Notes: generated by a model from the sequence alone, not told the origin. A DNA stretch of 64,000 nucleotides from Rhodotorula mucilaginosa (GCA_034406715.1 CP137867.1:124001-188000); one strand, 5' to 3'. Positions 37,791-48,179 are shown, numbered from the stretch's first letter. Made by a program: numbers and translations.

Positions 37791-39040
37791 CTACGAGAGC
37801 AAGGCTTCGACTTCGCGCAAAGCCGCCTCAGCCTCGTCATCCTCCATGTCTTCCTCCTCGGGATGCGTTTCCTCTCGCGTCGGTGCCGGCGCCGTGCCCG
37901 TGGTCGCCGCCGCAGGTTTCGCGTTGCCCGCTGAGCCACTTGGGCCGGACGCCTGCCCGTGAGCCTCTTCTCGCGCCAATTCAGCCAGGATGTCCTCCTC
38001 GTCGGCGAAAAGGTCTTCATCATTCCCGAAATCGTCGAGATCGAAGCCGGCATCGCGGAGCAGCTCGTCACGGGAGGCGGGTCGATTCGCATCCGCACTC
38101 GGTTCTGCTCCCGCTCGAGTCGCGGGTGCGCCTGTCTTGTCGGCCCCGCTGCTGGACGGAAGCCCGGCAAAGGCGTCGTGCTCGCCTCGTTCGTCCGTGC
38201 GCGCTTGGCCGTGTTTCGCTTCGTCCCGGTATTGCTTGAGAGCGCGCTGGCGGTGCCCGAAGACACAGTGTAAGAAAAGGCGCAAAGGCAAGGTGACTGC
38301 GAGGACGGAGCAGGAAACACGCACCTGGACCGATCGCTTGTGACACAGCTTCTCTACGGTTTGCAGAGTGTCCCGGAGGTTCGTCTTGGGGTACATTTGA
38401 TGAGACCAGAGCTGGTACATCGTGAGTACCCGATTCAGGTCTTGTCGCTGCGCGTTTCGGACGGATCGGGTGAGTTGAGCGGATCCTTCACGGGCGATTT
38501 TGGAACCGGCAGGCTCACCTCGTGCCCCTTTCCTTTGATCTTGATCTTTTTCATGTGTTCACGGAGCAAGGGAAAGCCCGCGGGACCGAGCAAGCGTTCC
38601 TCGTCGAGCTTTGCGACCACCCTTCGCTTCTTGGTCGGGAGACCGTCCAGGTCGAGGAGGTCGTCGGCGCCTTCACCTTTGCCAGCCGCGTCGTTCGCAT
38701 CGCCGCTCTGCCCGAGGTCGAAAAGGTCGTCAAAGGCCTTTGACAGCGTCGGGTCGCCGAGCGGGGATGGCGACCGTGTTCGCGAGGCTTTTCGTCCGGG
38801 GTCCGCCGCCGTTCGCCGCCGCTGAGCGCTCTGCCTGTCCCACTGATCAAAGTCGACAGTGGCCCTGCCTCCATTCGCACCGTCGTCGTCGTCGTCGTCG
38901 TCTGCGCCGAGGAAGCGAGGTTGACGCGCCGCACGCGACTGAGACGCGTCCTTGAGGCGAGCGAGGGCTTCTCGCCGCTGGAGAGTCTTGCGTTGCTTCT
39001 CTGAGAGCCGCGCGGGCTCTTCTGCGCCACTGCTGGACAT
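37791..39040 (-). CDS. CSM3: Replication fork protection subunit Csm3/Swi3/TIPIN
   Basis: Partner of Tof1/Timeless that stabilises paused replication forks and supports checkpoint signalling. ATG at 39040 (MSSSGAEEPARLSEKQRK). An acidic, disordered N-terminus with a run of Asp leads to KKRRVVAKLDEERLLGPAGF and PLLREHMKKIKIKGKGHE, which begins the Swi3 domain. After two introns it continues LTMYQLWSHQMYPKTNLRDT and LQTVEKLCHKRSVQ, then ALKQYRDEAKHG. The C-terminal third is acidic (DLDDFGNDEDLFADEEDILA) and ends ALREVEALLS at 37791. The ERLLG-G-P-L-K--K--K-KGKG block and MYQLW-H-MYPK are diagnostic of Swi3/TIPIN. Confidence 0.93.
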
Positions 39041-39179
39041 GCTCGGTGTGGCAGCGGGCGCCTCGAGCGTGGAAAGCAGAGCAAGGCAGCGACTCCGCGC
39101 GAGTCGAGTGGACCGCCGACCGATGGCAGTTCCGCGTGAAACCGACCTCGTCCGCGACCGCACGACGACCCTCTTCGCG

Positions 39180-39197
39180 CACACACACACACACACA
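39180..39197. repeat. (CA)8 microsatellite
   Basis: Eight CA units sit 9 bases before the ABD1 ATG in the 165-base divergent CSM3/ABD1 gap. Such a tract is prone to length variation and lies within the leader of ABD1. Confidence 0.85.
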
Positions 39198-39205
39198 GAG
39201 TCGAC

Positions 39206-40863
39206 ATGTCGCTTCAGTCTATACTGGCCACGGACGCCACGCTGCGCCCGTCCGCCCGTCCGTACGCCCCGACCAAGCGCCGCACACCAGCCGCGTCCGT
39301 CTTGACTCCCATCTCTCGCGTCGAACTGGTCCAATGTCAGGTCTCGGCCAACCCGCTCAACCCTCGCTCCGGGTCATCGGTCGCGTCCACGCCGCGCGCG
39401 AACCTGCCCCCGCCTCCGGCTGGCCTCCCGGCGCGACCCGACGCAGTCCTGAACGCTCCGCCCGCGAACGGGACCGTCTCCGGCCAAAAACGCCCTCGCA
39501 GAGACCTGGTCGAGTCGGCAGATGAAGCTCGCAAGCGATGGCGAGAAGGGGACGTGCGGACGGTGGCAGACCACTGTCAGTGACGAGCTTCTGTCGGAAA
39601 GCCCGGAAGCGCGGTGCTGAACTGACCTGCCTTTCGTCCGTTTCACGCAGATAATGCCCGACCCAACACGGACCGCGAAGCCCGTGTCGACTCGCCGATC
39701 ATTGGCCTCAAGCGATTCAACAACTGGATCAAGTCGGTGCTGATCGGGCGATTCGGTCGGAGGGAAGGCGATGCCGGTCCGCAGATCAAGGTGCTCGATC
39801 TCGGTTGCGGCAAAGGTGGCGACCTGCAAAAGTGGGCCAAAGCGGGGACTGACGAATACGTCGGAATCGGTGCGTTTTCTTCGGCTCGATTGCCGCATGG
39901 CCTGAAACTCGTGCTGAGTCTGCTGTTTCCGCAGACATTGCCGCCGTCTCGGTGGAGCAGGCGCGGTCCCGCTGGCAAGGCCTGCGCGGCAAGCGATTCC
40001 CAGCCGAGTTCTACACGCTCGATTGCTTCGAGGCGAGTGTCGCTCCGCTCGAGTGCGAGTGCGTCGGTCTTGCCAACAATCCTCTCCCTTTTCTCGTGCA
40101 GGATTCAATCGAAGAGGTCCTCTCGCCAGTGCTCGTCACCAGGCCGTTCGATGTCGTCTCGATGCAGTTCTGCATGCACTATGCCTTCGAAACCGAAGCC
40201 AAGGTGCGCACGATGCTGGAGAACGTCGTGCGATACCTCAAACCGGGTGGCATCTTTATCGGCACGATCCCGGATGCTCAGAACCTGTTGTGAGTCACTG
40301 GCTGTTCTCTCTTGAATCTGTTTGTATGCAGGGTAGCTGACTTGATTCCTCCCCAGTGAACATCTCGACGCGGCGGATCCAGCAAACCCGCTCGTCTTTG
40401 GCAACTCCGTCTACAGCGTCAAGTTTGATGCGCGCGAGCACGACTCGGTATACGGCCACCGCTATACCTTTTACTTGCAGGATGCCGTTGAAGAGGTACC
40501 GGAATATGTGGTGTATTGGGACAACTTTGTCGCGTGCGTATTCCTCGGTCCTTTCCCGCCAACATCACGTCCGATGACCATTCACCCTACCGCAATCAGG
40601 CTTGCTGCCGAGTACGGCTTGGCACCCCGCTTCCAGGCAAACTTTCAGACCATCTTTGCAGAGGAACAAGAGGACCCCTACTTCTCCAACCTCCTGAGGC
40701 GGATGAACGTGATGGACGCCGAAGGCAACGCAGAAATGGACGAGGATCAGCTCGACGCCGCGAGTGAGTTGCTATTCTTGGTGCCCTCGTGACACAGGCA
40801 TCTGACCATGCGTCTCTCGCAGTGCTCTACCTCGGTTTCGCGTTTGTAAAGCTTGAAATCTGA
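39206..40863 (+). CDS. ABD1: mRNA cap guanine-N7 methyltransferase
   Basis: Methylates the guanosine cap of nascent mRNA using S-adenosylmethionine. ATG at 39206 (MSLQSILATDATLRPSARPY). A disordered N-terminus is followed by the catalytic fold: HYNARPNTDREARVDSPIIG, LKRFNNWIKSVLI, the SAM-binding motif IKVLDLGCGKGGDLQKWAKA, YVGIDIAAVSVEQARSRW (joined over an intron), then PFDVVSMQFCMHYAFETEAK, VRYLKPGGIFIGTIPDA, YTFYLQDAVEEVPEYVV and FAEEQEDPYFSNLLRRMNVM. The last exon (acceptor CTCGCAG) supplies MLYLGFAFVKLEI with TGA at 40861-40863. Six introns. The C-terminus differs slightly from the usual FxFxK ending. It is the last host gene before the repeat island, whose left tRNA lies 156 bases downstream. 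Confidence 0.94.
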
Positions 40864-41019
40864 AACTGTTGGCATCTTCCAAGTGCTTGTTCCTTGCCTT
40901 ACCGGACCCGTAAATTGTAAACAGATCTGATTGAGGCCTCCTTAAAAAGGAATGAGCATGGCTTAAAGCCCCACTAAAATGAATCTGGACTGCCTTGAAG
41001 CTTCCAAAAAAATATGCTT

Positions 41020-41091
41020 TTCCCCGACGGGGAATCGAACCCCGCTCGCGGCTGTGAGAGAGCCGAATCATAACCACTAGACCATCGAGGA
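41020..41091 (-). tRNA. tRNA-Glu(CTC), left copy
   Basis: Folds as a complete 72-base tRNA: acceptor stem TCCTCGA with TCGGGGA, box A TGGTCTAGTGG, anticodon arm CGGCT-CTCTCAC-AGCCG with anticodon CTC, T-arm CGGGG-TTCGATT-CCCCG, discriminator A. Downstream on the minus strand a run of seven T (41006-41012) serves as Pol III terminator. Identical in sequence to the copy at 54653-54724 but in the opposite orientation. Confidence 0.95.
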
Positions 41092-41571
41092 ATTGACATG
41101 GCAGACGACACTTTAATGTCTACATAATATCTCATAAATAACCTGCTGGCAGACGCCTTGCTCTCTCGACAAAGCTTGCCCGCTTCAATGAGCTTTCACT
41201 CCTTGTCCCTCGAAGTCCCTTGGTTGTGCTGTGCAGAGAGGTCAGCAAGTCAACTGCCACACCATGGCGCTTCAGCGTCGGCGGCGCCTGGACCGTTCAT
41301 GCGTCTTTTAAGGGTGAGCTCTTGACGTATACGGTGAGGTCAAGATGTGACACGGTCTGTGGCACCGCTGTAGTGTGCCTGAACATTCCGGCGCAAATAC
41401 GGCTATATGTATTACCACACAGTTGGCCGGCGCACAGTCTCGCGAGCGCACGGGCCGCCTTGAACCGCGGACAAGCCATGGGCACGTCTTTCTCGCGCGC
41501 TCCCCGACGTGCAATCCTGGCTCCCTCTCTCTCTTGTCTCCGTAGCTGGGTCCTTGACAAGCCTGCCAAGT
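41092..41571. other. Island, left edge; no gene recognised
   Basis: Lower GC than the flanking genes. Short open frames are present without splice support or recognisable similarity. No inverted terminal repeat or LTR was found at this boundary. Confidence 0.4.
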
Positions 41572-42802
41572 ATGACAACCTCTGTGAACACACTGCAGGC
41601 ACCCCTGCCGGGCTGGCGGGTCTGGGGTTTTCCTGAGTTGAACCTACTTGTCTTCAGCACAGAGTCGTTTCTGCTCACAAGTGAGGGCTCTGTGCTGGAC
41701 CTCGAGGAGAAGGCGGGGCTGGAGGCCAATTGGACAGACATGATGAGAGAGGCCTATGACCAAGTGGGTCACTGCAGCCCGTCTCTCCCGCCACCCTAAA
41801 ATCTGATACCCCGCTGCGTTGCAGATTCGTTCACTGGGAGGTTGTGACGCCTATGCGGAACTGCTTCAGGATGTGCTTGTCAAGCTTGTCGATGTCACTG
41901 CTGGCAAAGCTAGTCACAAGACTCTCGCAACTGAGGGCACAACATCTGCATCGGATGGAACAGCCAGGTGCCTCCCTCAGGCCTACAAGATCCAAGACTT
42001 CTGCATTGATGCCCATTGGCAACAGAGTAAGCTCCGCCCTGCCTGAGCAAGCTGCTGGGCCCCTGCAGACAACTCAGGCTCAAATGCACTTTCGAATTTC
42101 CTACAGGGAACCATCTACCCCGCTGCTTTGCAACCCTCTTGCGAGCTGTTCCTTACCCTGTCGATCAGTCCTGTGGCACAGAGTTCTGTCACTACCTACT
42201 GCGACGTGAGCGCCATTCCCAGCCAGGTACTGTTGTTGCTGGGCCTCGTTACATCAGAGTGCAGCACGTCACCAAGGACCAGAAGCCCAATGGCACCCCC
42301 TGGGCAACAAACAGTGCAAGGAACATCATGCGCGTGAGGGAGCACCAGAAGAAGGAATTTGGCCCTGGGGAGGACTACCTCAATGTTACTGTCAATTCTG
42401 GTAAGTAACGGTGTTGCCCCATTATTTGAAAAGGCAAGCGCACCTACTTAGTCTTGTCTCCTAGCTAAAAGGAAGACAAGCTACCAAGGATGGCCAACCA
42501 ACGAGCCTACCCTGGGGCTGTCCTGGCATTGGTGGAATTCTGCACCTGAACCCCCCACCAATGTCGAATGGGCGTTGCGCCTTGGCGCAAAGGACTCTGC
42601 GGGGATGTACTATGTTCACAGTACTGTTTTGGACTTTGCCTTGCACTGGCCACCAGCCTCACTTCAGCAGCTGTTTGAGCCACCTCTGTGTGTACATCCA
42701 GCTGGGTTTCCTGCCTCCCTTGGCCCTGGGCATCAGTTCTTCCCAGTTGCTCGCGCCGGCGGTGCTGCAGGTGGACCTGGTCATACCGCCGTGTTTATGT
42801 AG
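41572..42802 (+). CDS. Unrecognised multi-exon reading frame in the island
   Basis: A frame beginning MTTSVNTLQAPLPGWRVWGF continues with FSTESFLLTSEGSVLDLEEK. It is linked by three consensus introns (GTGGGT...TTGCAG at about 41765-41824, GTAAGC...CTACAG at about 42028-42108, GTAAGT...TCCTAG at about 42399-42465) to IRSLGGCDAYAELLQDVLVK, LPRCFATLLRAVPYPVDQSC, VQHVTKDQKPNGTPWATNSA and SYQGWPTNEPTLGLSWHWWN, ending GPGHTAVFM with TAG at 42800-42802. All three junctions keep the frame, which argues for a real coding history. The base composition is less GC-rich than that of the host genes. No catalytic motif or family recognised; it may be an orphan gene or cargo of a mobile element. The true N-terminus may lie further left. 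Confidence 0.4.
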
Positions 42803-43745
42803 CAGTAGCACTCTGTGCAGACCTCCACTCATCTTGAGCCACTTGTAACATTGGAGTTGTCGACGCCAAAGAGGTTTGTCCATCTGGTCACATCTGTTTT
42901 GCTGCCCTGGCCAGCAGGAGAGGCAGGAGAGGTTTTCAACTCAGTCTGATTTGGCAGCAGGTTGCTGTTCGGCGCAGGCTGAGTGAAGGTCATGGCCCTG
43001 ACAGGAAGAGAGAGATGGGTGGTGTAGCAAACCCCGTCTGCTTCTCTCTAGGGGACAGGACAATTTGAACTACATCCGACAAGGCGCACCACCCAAGTCT
43101 TCATCCAGCTTAGTTTCTGATTTTGAAGCTTGAGTTAAAGGATCTTTAGGCAGTGTCGAAAGAGGTGCCAACTTTGACAGTGCTCCACTTTGGCTCTTGC
43201 GGAGTTCTGCATTTTTGACCCGCATTTTGAGAAGAATCTGGCAGGACATCGGGGAAAGGCAGAGAAACTGGCCTTATGCTGACTACGCTGCTTACAATAC
43301 AGCTTGCACACTAATTTTGATGTGAATGTTGAGTAGCAACAGAGAGGCCCTGCACTGGCAGAGCAAGACTAGCTAGAACAAGAACAAGGGCCTCATTTGA
43401 GAGGATCCCTAACATCCACCGAAGGTTCGCTGAGCCTTGAGGTACGTCTGTCACTTTAGGTCCAGTAGCTTTAGTGTGTTGTTCCGTTCAAAATAAAGGA
43501 GCGAGGAGGAAATTTATAAGAGGACGTCGACTGATTCTCTTGCCTCAGGATCAGACCCACAGCAGGACCAGTGTGGCACAGCTTCTGCGGACTGCCTCTT
43601 TGAGCGTTGAGACAGAATCTGAAAGAATCTTTTACCTCACGCGGTTTCGACCCTTGCAACACGGTATTTCCATCTTGATCTTGAACCCGAGGCGGGTCAG
43701 CTTATCAGATATGTATAAACGTGAAATATCTTTACTCCAACATCC
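42803..43745. other. Island spacer, nothing recognised
   Basis: About 940 bases of moderate GC between the unrecognised frame and tRNA-Val. No long frame, no terminal repeats and no structural RNA seen. Confidence 0.4.
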
Positions 43746-43828
43746 GGTTGCATGGTGTAGTTGGTCATCACGTATCCTTAACACTTAGTGTTCGGATAAG
43801 GTCCTCAGTTCAAACCTGGGTGCGATCA
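43746..43828 (+). tRNA. tRNA-Val(AAC) with a 9-base intron
   Basis: Acceptor GGTTGCA pairs with TGCGATC, discriminator A. Box A is TGGTGTAGTTGG and box B GGTCCTCAGTTCAAACC. The anticodon stem is TATCC/GGATA; between them lie 16 bases, that is a 7-base loop TTAACAC-type with anticodon AAC plus a 9-base intron (about CTTAGTGTT) at the canonical site one base 3' of the anticodon. Eight T follow within a few bases as Pol III terminator. Two G-U pairs in the acceptor stem are tolerated. Without the intron the length is 74, normal for tRNA-Val. Confidence 0.85.
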
Positions 43829-44186
43829 GTTTCTTTTTTTTCCCCTTGCCCTGCTGCGGCAGGGGTGGCAACCCCTGTCATGACTCCCTCTTTTGTCTTG
43901 TAAATGGTCCCAGTTGCAGGGCTGTTTGGATGTCAGCTATAGCAGGGGAGTTGCTCGTTTCCAGCACTGTGACAGTGCAAGTACTTGTGCCTGTAATGGA
44001 TAATCTGATCGAGATCGCAGTGAGAAGGTTGACATTCGTGCCTCAGTGCAAGCCAGCTTGAAGCCGGTGTAGCTACCACAAAACTGTCAGACTTTGGTTC
44101 AAGAAACTCACAGCCCTTCACCAGCCCACGCACTGGACAGTGTTATGATGCCTGTTTTGCTACAGACACCAGCACTGCCAAAGAGC
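43829..44186. other. Island spacer, nothing recognised
   Basis: About 360 bases between tRNA-Val and the element with inverted ends. Only the T-rich terminator at its start is interpretable. Confidence 0.4.
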
Positions 44187-45357
44187 TAGGGATGTCGGAC
44201 CCATCAACGGGTAACGGAATGGGAACGGGCCCACCTCGTCCCGATATCGGGAAATATCGGGGCGCCGTCGAAAATCCGTTGCCGTTACTCGCAGAGCTGG
44301 TTTTGGAGGCTGATAACAGGGTAACGGGCTCATAACGGGGTGCAGACTGGCTGTATTGCAACCCCTAGCCACTACAGTGGTGGAAAGAGAGAGTGCCGAT
44401 CGCCTCAGCACACATTTTGCCGAGTTTCGCACGCGAGAAGGGCTTCATCGATGGCTCGTGCGACTCGCTCTCCTCCCCTTCCTGAGTCCTCACGATCCGC
44501 CTCGCTTGCTTGCGATGACAAGACGGCTACATTGCTCAGATGGCTGCTCAGAAGCTTGCCTGGTGTGCTGACGTTCACGTCCTTCTTGCTCGTCTATGAC
44601 CCAACTTTGCCCGCTCGCACCTCCGACCACAACGGTTGCACAACCTCCACGTCGACATCGACGCCGCTCCCCCTCGCGGCCGTCACTCGAGTCAGCTCCA
44701 GCTCTGCCAGCAGCATCACTCTCGCCTCTTTCGACAAGACAAGAGCTTCAATCACGACCTACGCCTTGCCTCGCCTTGCCGCCTCGAGTCCTCCGCCTGC
44801 GCCTTCACCTCGCTCCTGCCGCCACCCCTCTGCCTGTGCTTTGCCGGTCTAAGGTGAGTCACTTTTGCTCGAATTCTATGCTGTTTGCTCTACTGGAGAC
44901 GCGGAGGACGCAAGGGCTTGTGCGCGGGCTAGCCCGGACAAGGCGGGACGGACGCTGACTCTTCCCTTTGCTCGCCCCTCGCCACTTCTCTTGTCCTGTT
45001 GAGGAAGCAAAGGCTGATGAGAAGCTGAAGACCTCGCTGCTGCGGTTCCCAGGGCAGACAAGGATGCAGCTAGCAAGGAGCAGCTTGCTGCACTGCAGAC
45101 AAGCGCAGTTACTCGGTTTCTGATTAGGGTGACAGGTCTCTACGCAATGAAAATGTGTTGCTTTTATCTCTTCTACAGACTCTGCACAAGCTGAGCTCGC
45201 TAGGACAGCCCGAATGGCCTGTAACGGGACTCTACCGGGGCGGTGACGGCTTTTAATGGGGAAACGGGCAATCCCCGTTGCCGTTACGTCAAAATGGGGG
45301 TTTTGCCCGGTAAAAACCCCCATAACGGGGACCCCGTTGATGGGTCCGACCTCCCTA
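44187..45357. mobile_element. Non-autonomous DNA transposon with 25-bp inverted ends (hAT-like)
   Basis: The left end TAGGGATGTCGGACCCATCA and the reverse complement of the right end TAGGGAGGTCGGACCCATCA match over about 25 bases with one mismatch, both continuing into ACGGG. Subterminal regions are crowded with CCCGTTA/TAACGGG motifs on both sides, as in hAT elements where they bind transposase. The eight bases outside each end (CAAAGAGC and CGCTGTCC) do not match, so the target duplication is lost or the ends were rejoined. The 1.17-kb interior has Ser/Pro/Arg-rich open frames but no transposase motif. Superfamily is inferred from the TAGGG ends and subterminal repeats. Confidence 0.65.
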
Positions 45358-45489
45358 CGCTGTCCCCTCCACACCACTCTATGTGCAACACTTCTTTCCA
45401 GCCTCTGACTCATCATCCCTCCCTCTCTTACCTCCTCAAGTATCCATGCATGAGTAAGGGTGAGACTCCGGGTTCTCACTGACTCTGCT
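45358..45489. other. Island spacer
   Basis: Short stretch between the inverted-repeat element and a LINE tail. No feature recognised. Confidence 0.3.
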
Positions 45490-45690
45490 GGATAGGATAG
45501 GATAGGATAAATTCCAAGTTTATAATTGTTTGAGCCTAGAAAAGACTCATGTCGACTGGGGTCACTAACTAGAGTGAGCCACCAAACCAGCTAACTGGGG
45601 AAGGGGTAACAGAAGCGAGGGAAGGGGAGTATACACGCGGGAGGAAAAACCCCGTAGGGAAAACCCGCCAGAAACGAGAGTAAGGAAATC
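45490..45690 (-). mobile_element. LINE 3'-end remnant, (ATCCT)n-tail subfamily
   Basis: Read leftwards, the segment carries a 3' UTR-like stretch with GGGTTTTTCC and CCTTCCCTCGCTTC, then TAGGCTCAAACAATTATAAACTTGGAATT and the pentamer tail (TATCC)n at 45490-45510. The terminal part matches the 3' ends at 47641 and 47777. Strongly 5'-truncated, with no coding sequence left. The right limit is approximate. Confidence 0.55.
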
Positions 45691-46204
45691 ACAGAACATA
45701 GAACACTGCCGGTTCAAGCTGGAGGGTTCATCTATTTGAGATCTGACTTCTGATTCACCCTCTTCTTCTGACTCCCCACCTTTCAATTATACCCCCTTTT
45801 TACCAACCTGATTTCTGCTAGGCTGCTATCGCGTGAAGCAACTCGCTCGTCAACGACTTCCTCTTTGGTGTCGTAGTATCTCTTTTTCCCTGAACGTCAC
45901 TGACACTCCCTCTCTTTGCAGATAATATACTATAGCCGTGCTGGTCACAGTGTTGGTTCTTAAGAAGATCCGCAGCGTTGCCTCAAGAGGTCGTCGACGG
46001 ATGCCGGACTCGGTGTTGGATTGTGCTTCGGCCGGACTTGTGTAGGATCTCTCCCTCTTCTTCTTCTTCTTCTTCACCTCATACCTCCCTTTGCTCTCTT
46101 ATTGAAGTCAAAACCTGCATCATTGTTCCTCCGGCTCTAGTCTTTCTACGTGCCCTACAACCCAAACTGCGCAGTTCGCCTCCCCTCGCATTGACTTGAG
46201 AAGA
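45691..46204. other. Island spacer, nothing recognised
   Basis: About 510 bases with pyrimidine-rich microsatellite-like stretches (TCTTCTTCTTCTTCTTC near 46060). No gene or terminal repeat recognised. Confidence 0.35.
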
Positions 46205-46212
46205 GTGTGCCC

Positions 46213-47534
46213 TAGAGAATGTCGTGCCCGTGACCTCCCGTGCTACGGGCACGGGCGCAAAACTCGTGACTTTTGCTTGACGGGGGAGCGTACGGAGCCC
46301 GTACCCCGTACTGTACGGGGGTACGGGGGTACGCCGGCCCGTGCGCCGGGGTTGCACTTGTCTGTTTTCGAAACTCACAATCTCTCCTGGCTGTCTGACT
46401 TGCGCTGGTGACCAGCTTGAAGTGCGATGAAACCCTTATCATTATCTGACCATCTCTTCCTGTCCTGCGCTACTTGCGCAGACTGGCTACCAAGTACCGA
46501 AAGCTGAGGCGCGAAGCAATGGCTTCTCTGCCTCCCCGCGGCAAGGCCGTCTCTGCCGCGATCGGGTTGCCAGATCACGGCATGGCTGGTCGACCGGTGC
46601 AGCTCTCGCTGAGCATAGCCATCTGGAGCCTCCGCACAGCAGAAAGATTGCGCGCAGGCAAGAGGAAGCAATGATCAGCTTGCTTCCGGCATCAAGGTGA
46701 CCGTGGTGGACGGAGTGTCGGCACACACAGAAGGGAGCAGAGGCGAGCAATGAGAGAGGGGAAGGGAATCGCGGATGAAGGGAGGGCAGAGCATGACAAT
46801 GACTAAGCCACACACATAGTGCAGCAAGGTAGGGTGATGTCGGTCGAAGACGATGCCGGCGAGTTGGAAGGAAAAGCAGTGGATGTTGGCGCTAGAGCCT
46901 TGGAGGCGTTATTCGACTCCGGGTAGCGCTAGCGTAGCGAGGGCTATATAAGGAGCGCATATGTCTTGAGTGGTTCTGATGGCGAGAGGGTGAGGGAAGG
47001 GGGGGGAGAGTGAGAGCAAAGTCAGGAGCGGTTCGGCCAGTCCACATAGCACGCCTTGTGTCGCCCAGCGCCTACGCTTCATGAGACGCCCACAGATCTC
47101 CTATGCGCCGCTGCATGCGCCGTTCAAGCGTCAATGAGAGCTGCCAGCAAATAGTAGCCATGCGTCTCCTGCTAGCGCCGGAAACACAAGGACACGCGTT
47201 GTCAGTGAGTAGAGAGAGTAAGAGAGACGAGGCGGACTTTGCTCCGGCCGACTCTTGCCACTCAGGCCGCTCGACACCACAGACCTTGCGAGCCTTTTTT
47301 TTCTGCTGAGTCCTGCTCTGTGAGGCTGTGAAAATGCCTAGAGATGCTATTTATGCAATGCAAAACCCTCTACAGATGCTACAAGTCTCTTGAAGCCCGT
47401 ACTTTCCCGTCAGATGGAAGTTTCATTGTTGCGACGGGTGCGGCACGGCGTACGGGGCCCTTGCGCCCCGTACGTACTGTCGTACAAATCCCTGTTCCCC
47501 GTTCAGGCCCCGTACTGAACGGCAACATTTTCTG
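46213..47534. mobile_element. hAT-like non-autonomous DNA transposon with 8-bp target duplication
   Basis: A perfect 8-base duplication GTGTGCCC lies immediately outside both ends (46205-46212 and 47535-47542). The ends are short imperfect inverted repeats, TAGAGAATGTCGTGCC on the left and, reverse complemented, CAGAAAATGTTGCCGT on the right. Both subterminal regions carry multiple GTACGGGG/CCCCGTAC motifs over about 130 bases. An 8-bp duplication, YAGAR-type ends and subterminal repeats are the signature of the hAT superfamily. The 1,322-base element has only short frames and no recognisable transposase, so it would depend on one encoded elsewhere. The intact duplication suggests a fairly recent insertion. 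Confidence 0.75.
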
Positions 47535-47640
47535 GTGTGCCCTGCAATTTTCCTGACTGCAGGGTTTTTTCTTCTTCTTCTTCTCTATGTAGAGTCTGAG
47601 TTTCAAGGCAGGCAAAATGGGATGCATGTGGTCATCAGAA

Positions 47641-47700
47641 GGGATAGGATAGGATAGAATAGGATAAATTCCAAGTTGAAAGTCATTCGAGCCTAGCAGG
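47641..47700 (-). mobile_element. LINE 3' terminus, (ATCCT)n tail
   Basis: On the minus strand the segment reads AGGCTCGAATGACTTTCAAC, then TTGGAATTTATCC followed by pentamer units. It ends only a few bases from the (ATCT)n tail of the LINE copy at 47709-48140, with both tails on the same side. Confidence 0.55.
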
Positions 47701-47708
47701 AGGGATAG

Positions 47709-48140
47709 ATAGATAGATAGATAATTCGAGTTTCAAGTCATATTGAGCTATAAGGAGCCCATGTAGACCGCGGGATACGACTTTAGACTTGGAATTTATC
47801 CTATCCTATCCTATCCGCGGGATCATGGGTGGGAGACTCAGCTAGACGGATCCTCTGAGGGTGGGGAGTAGAGCGAGTCAAACCGGCCAGAATCGGTGAG
47901 GAACCGGAGCATCGCCTTGGTGGCGCGCGGGTCACTGAGCAGGTGAGTGAGGGAGGGCGACTTGAGTCGAAGGGAGGAGAGAAGGATGGTGCGCTGGGAG
48001 GCGTAGAGCGGGCAGTGGAGGACGGGTGAAAGCGAGACCGGGCGGAGAGGTGGTGATCGCGCGAAGTTGGGCGCCGGTTGAGGACGACAACCAGAGCGAC
48101 GACCAGGCGGCCTTTTGCGCGGCCTTGAAGGTGGACCAGC
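47709..48140 (-). mobile_element. 5'-truncated LINE copy A, (ATCT)n tail
   Basis: Minus-strand copy. Coding remnants begin FKAAQKAAWSS and, after an internal loss, continue HCPLYASQRTILLSSLRLKS and PSLTHLLSDPRATKAMLRFL, ending in a stop near 47841. The 3' end is GGCTCCTTATAGCTCAATAT then the (ATCT)n tail at 47709-47724. Relative to copies B and D it lacks the Cys-rich CACGGEPETREHF segment. A 38-bp second insertion sits in its 3' UTR. Confidence 0.7.
47777..47814 (+). mobile_element. 38-bp LINE-tail micro-insertion with target-site duplication
   Basis: ACGACTTTAGACTTGGAATT followed by three TATCC units is flanked on both sides by CCGCGGGAT (47768-47776 and 47815-47823). It is the last ~20 bases of the (ATCCT)n LINE subfamily plus its tail, inserted on the plus strand within copy A. 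Confidence 0.7.
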
Positions 48141-48179
48141 CCGCTGAGAGGCTCTAGAGGCTCCTGGGCAGCAAGCGTC

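Noticed and set aside
40820-40870. Possible disruption of the ABD1 3' end by the island
   Set aside because: The last exon still gives MLYLGFAFVKLEI with a stop in frame. The end differs slightly from the usual one but the gene looks intact.
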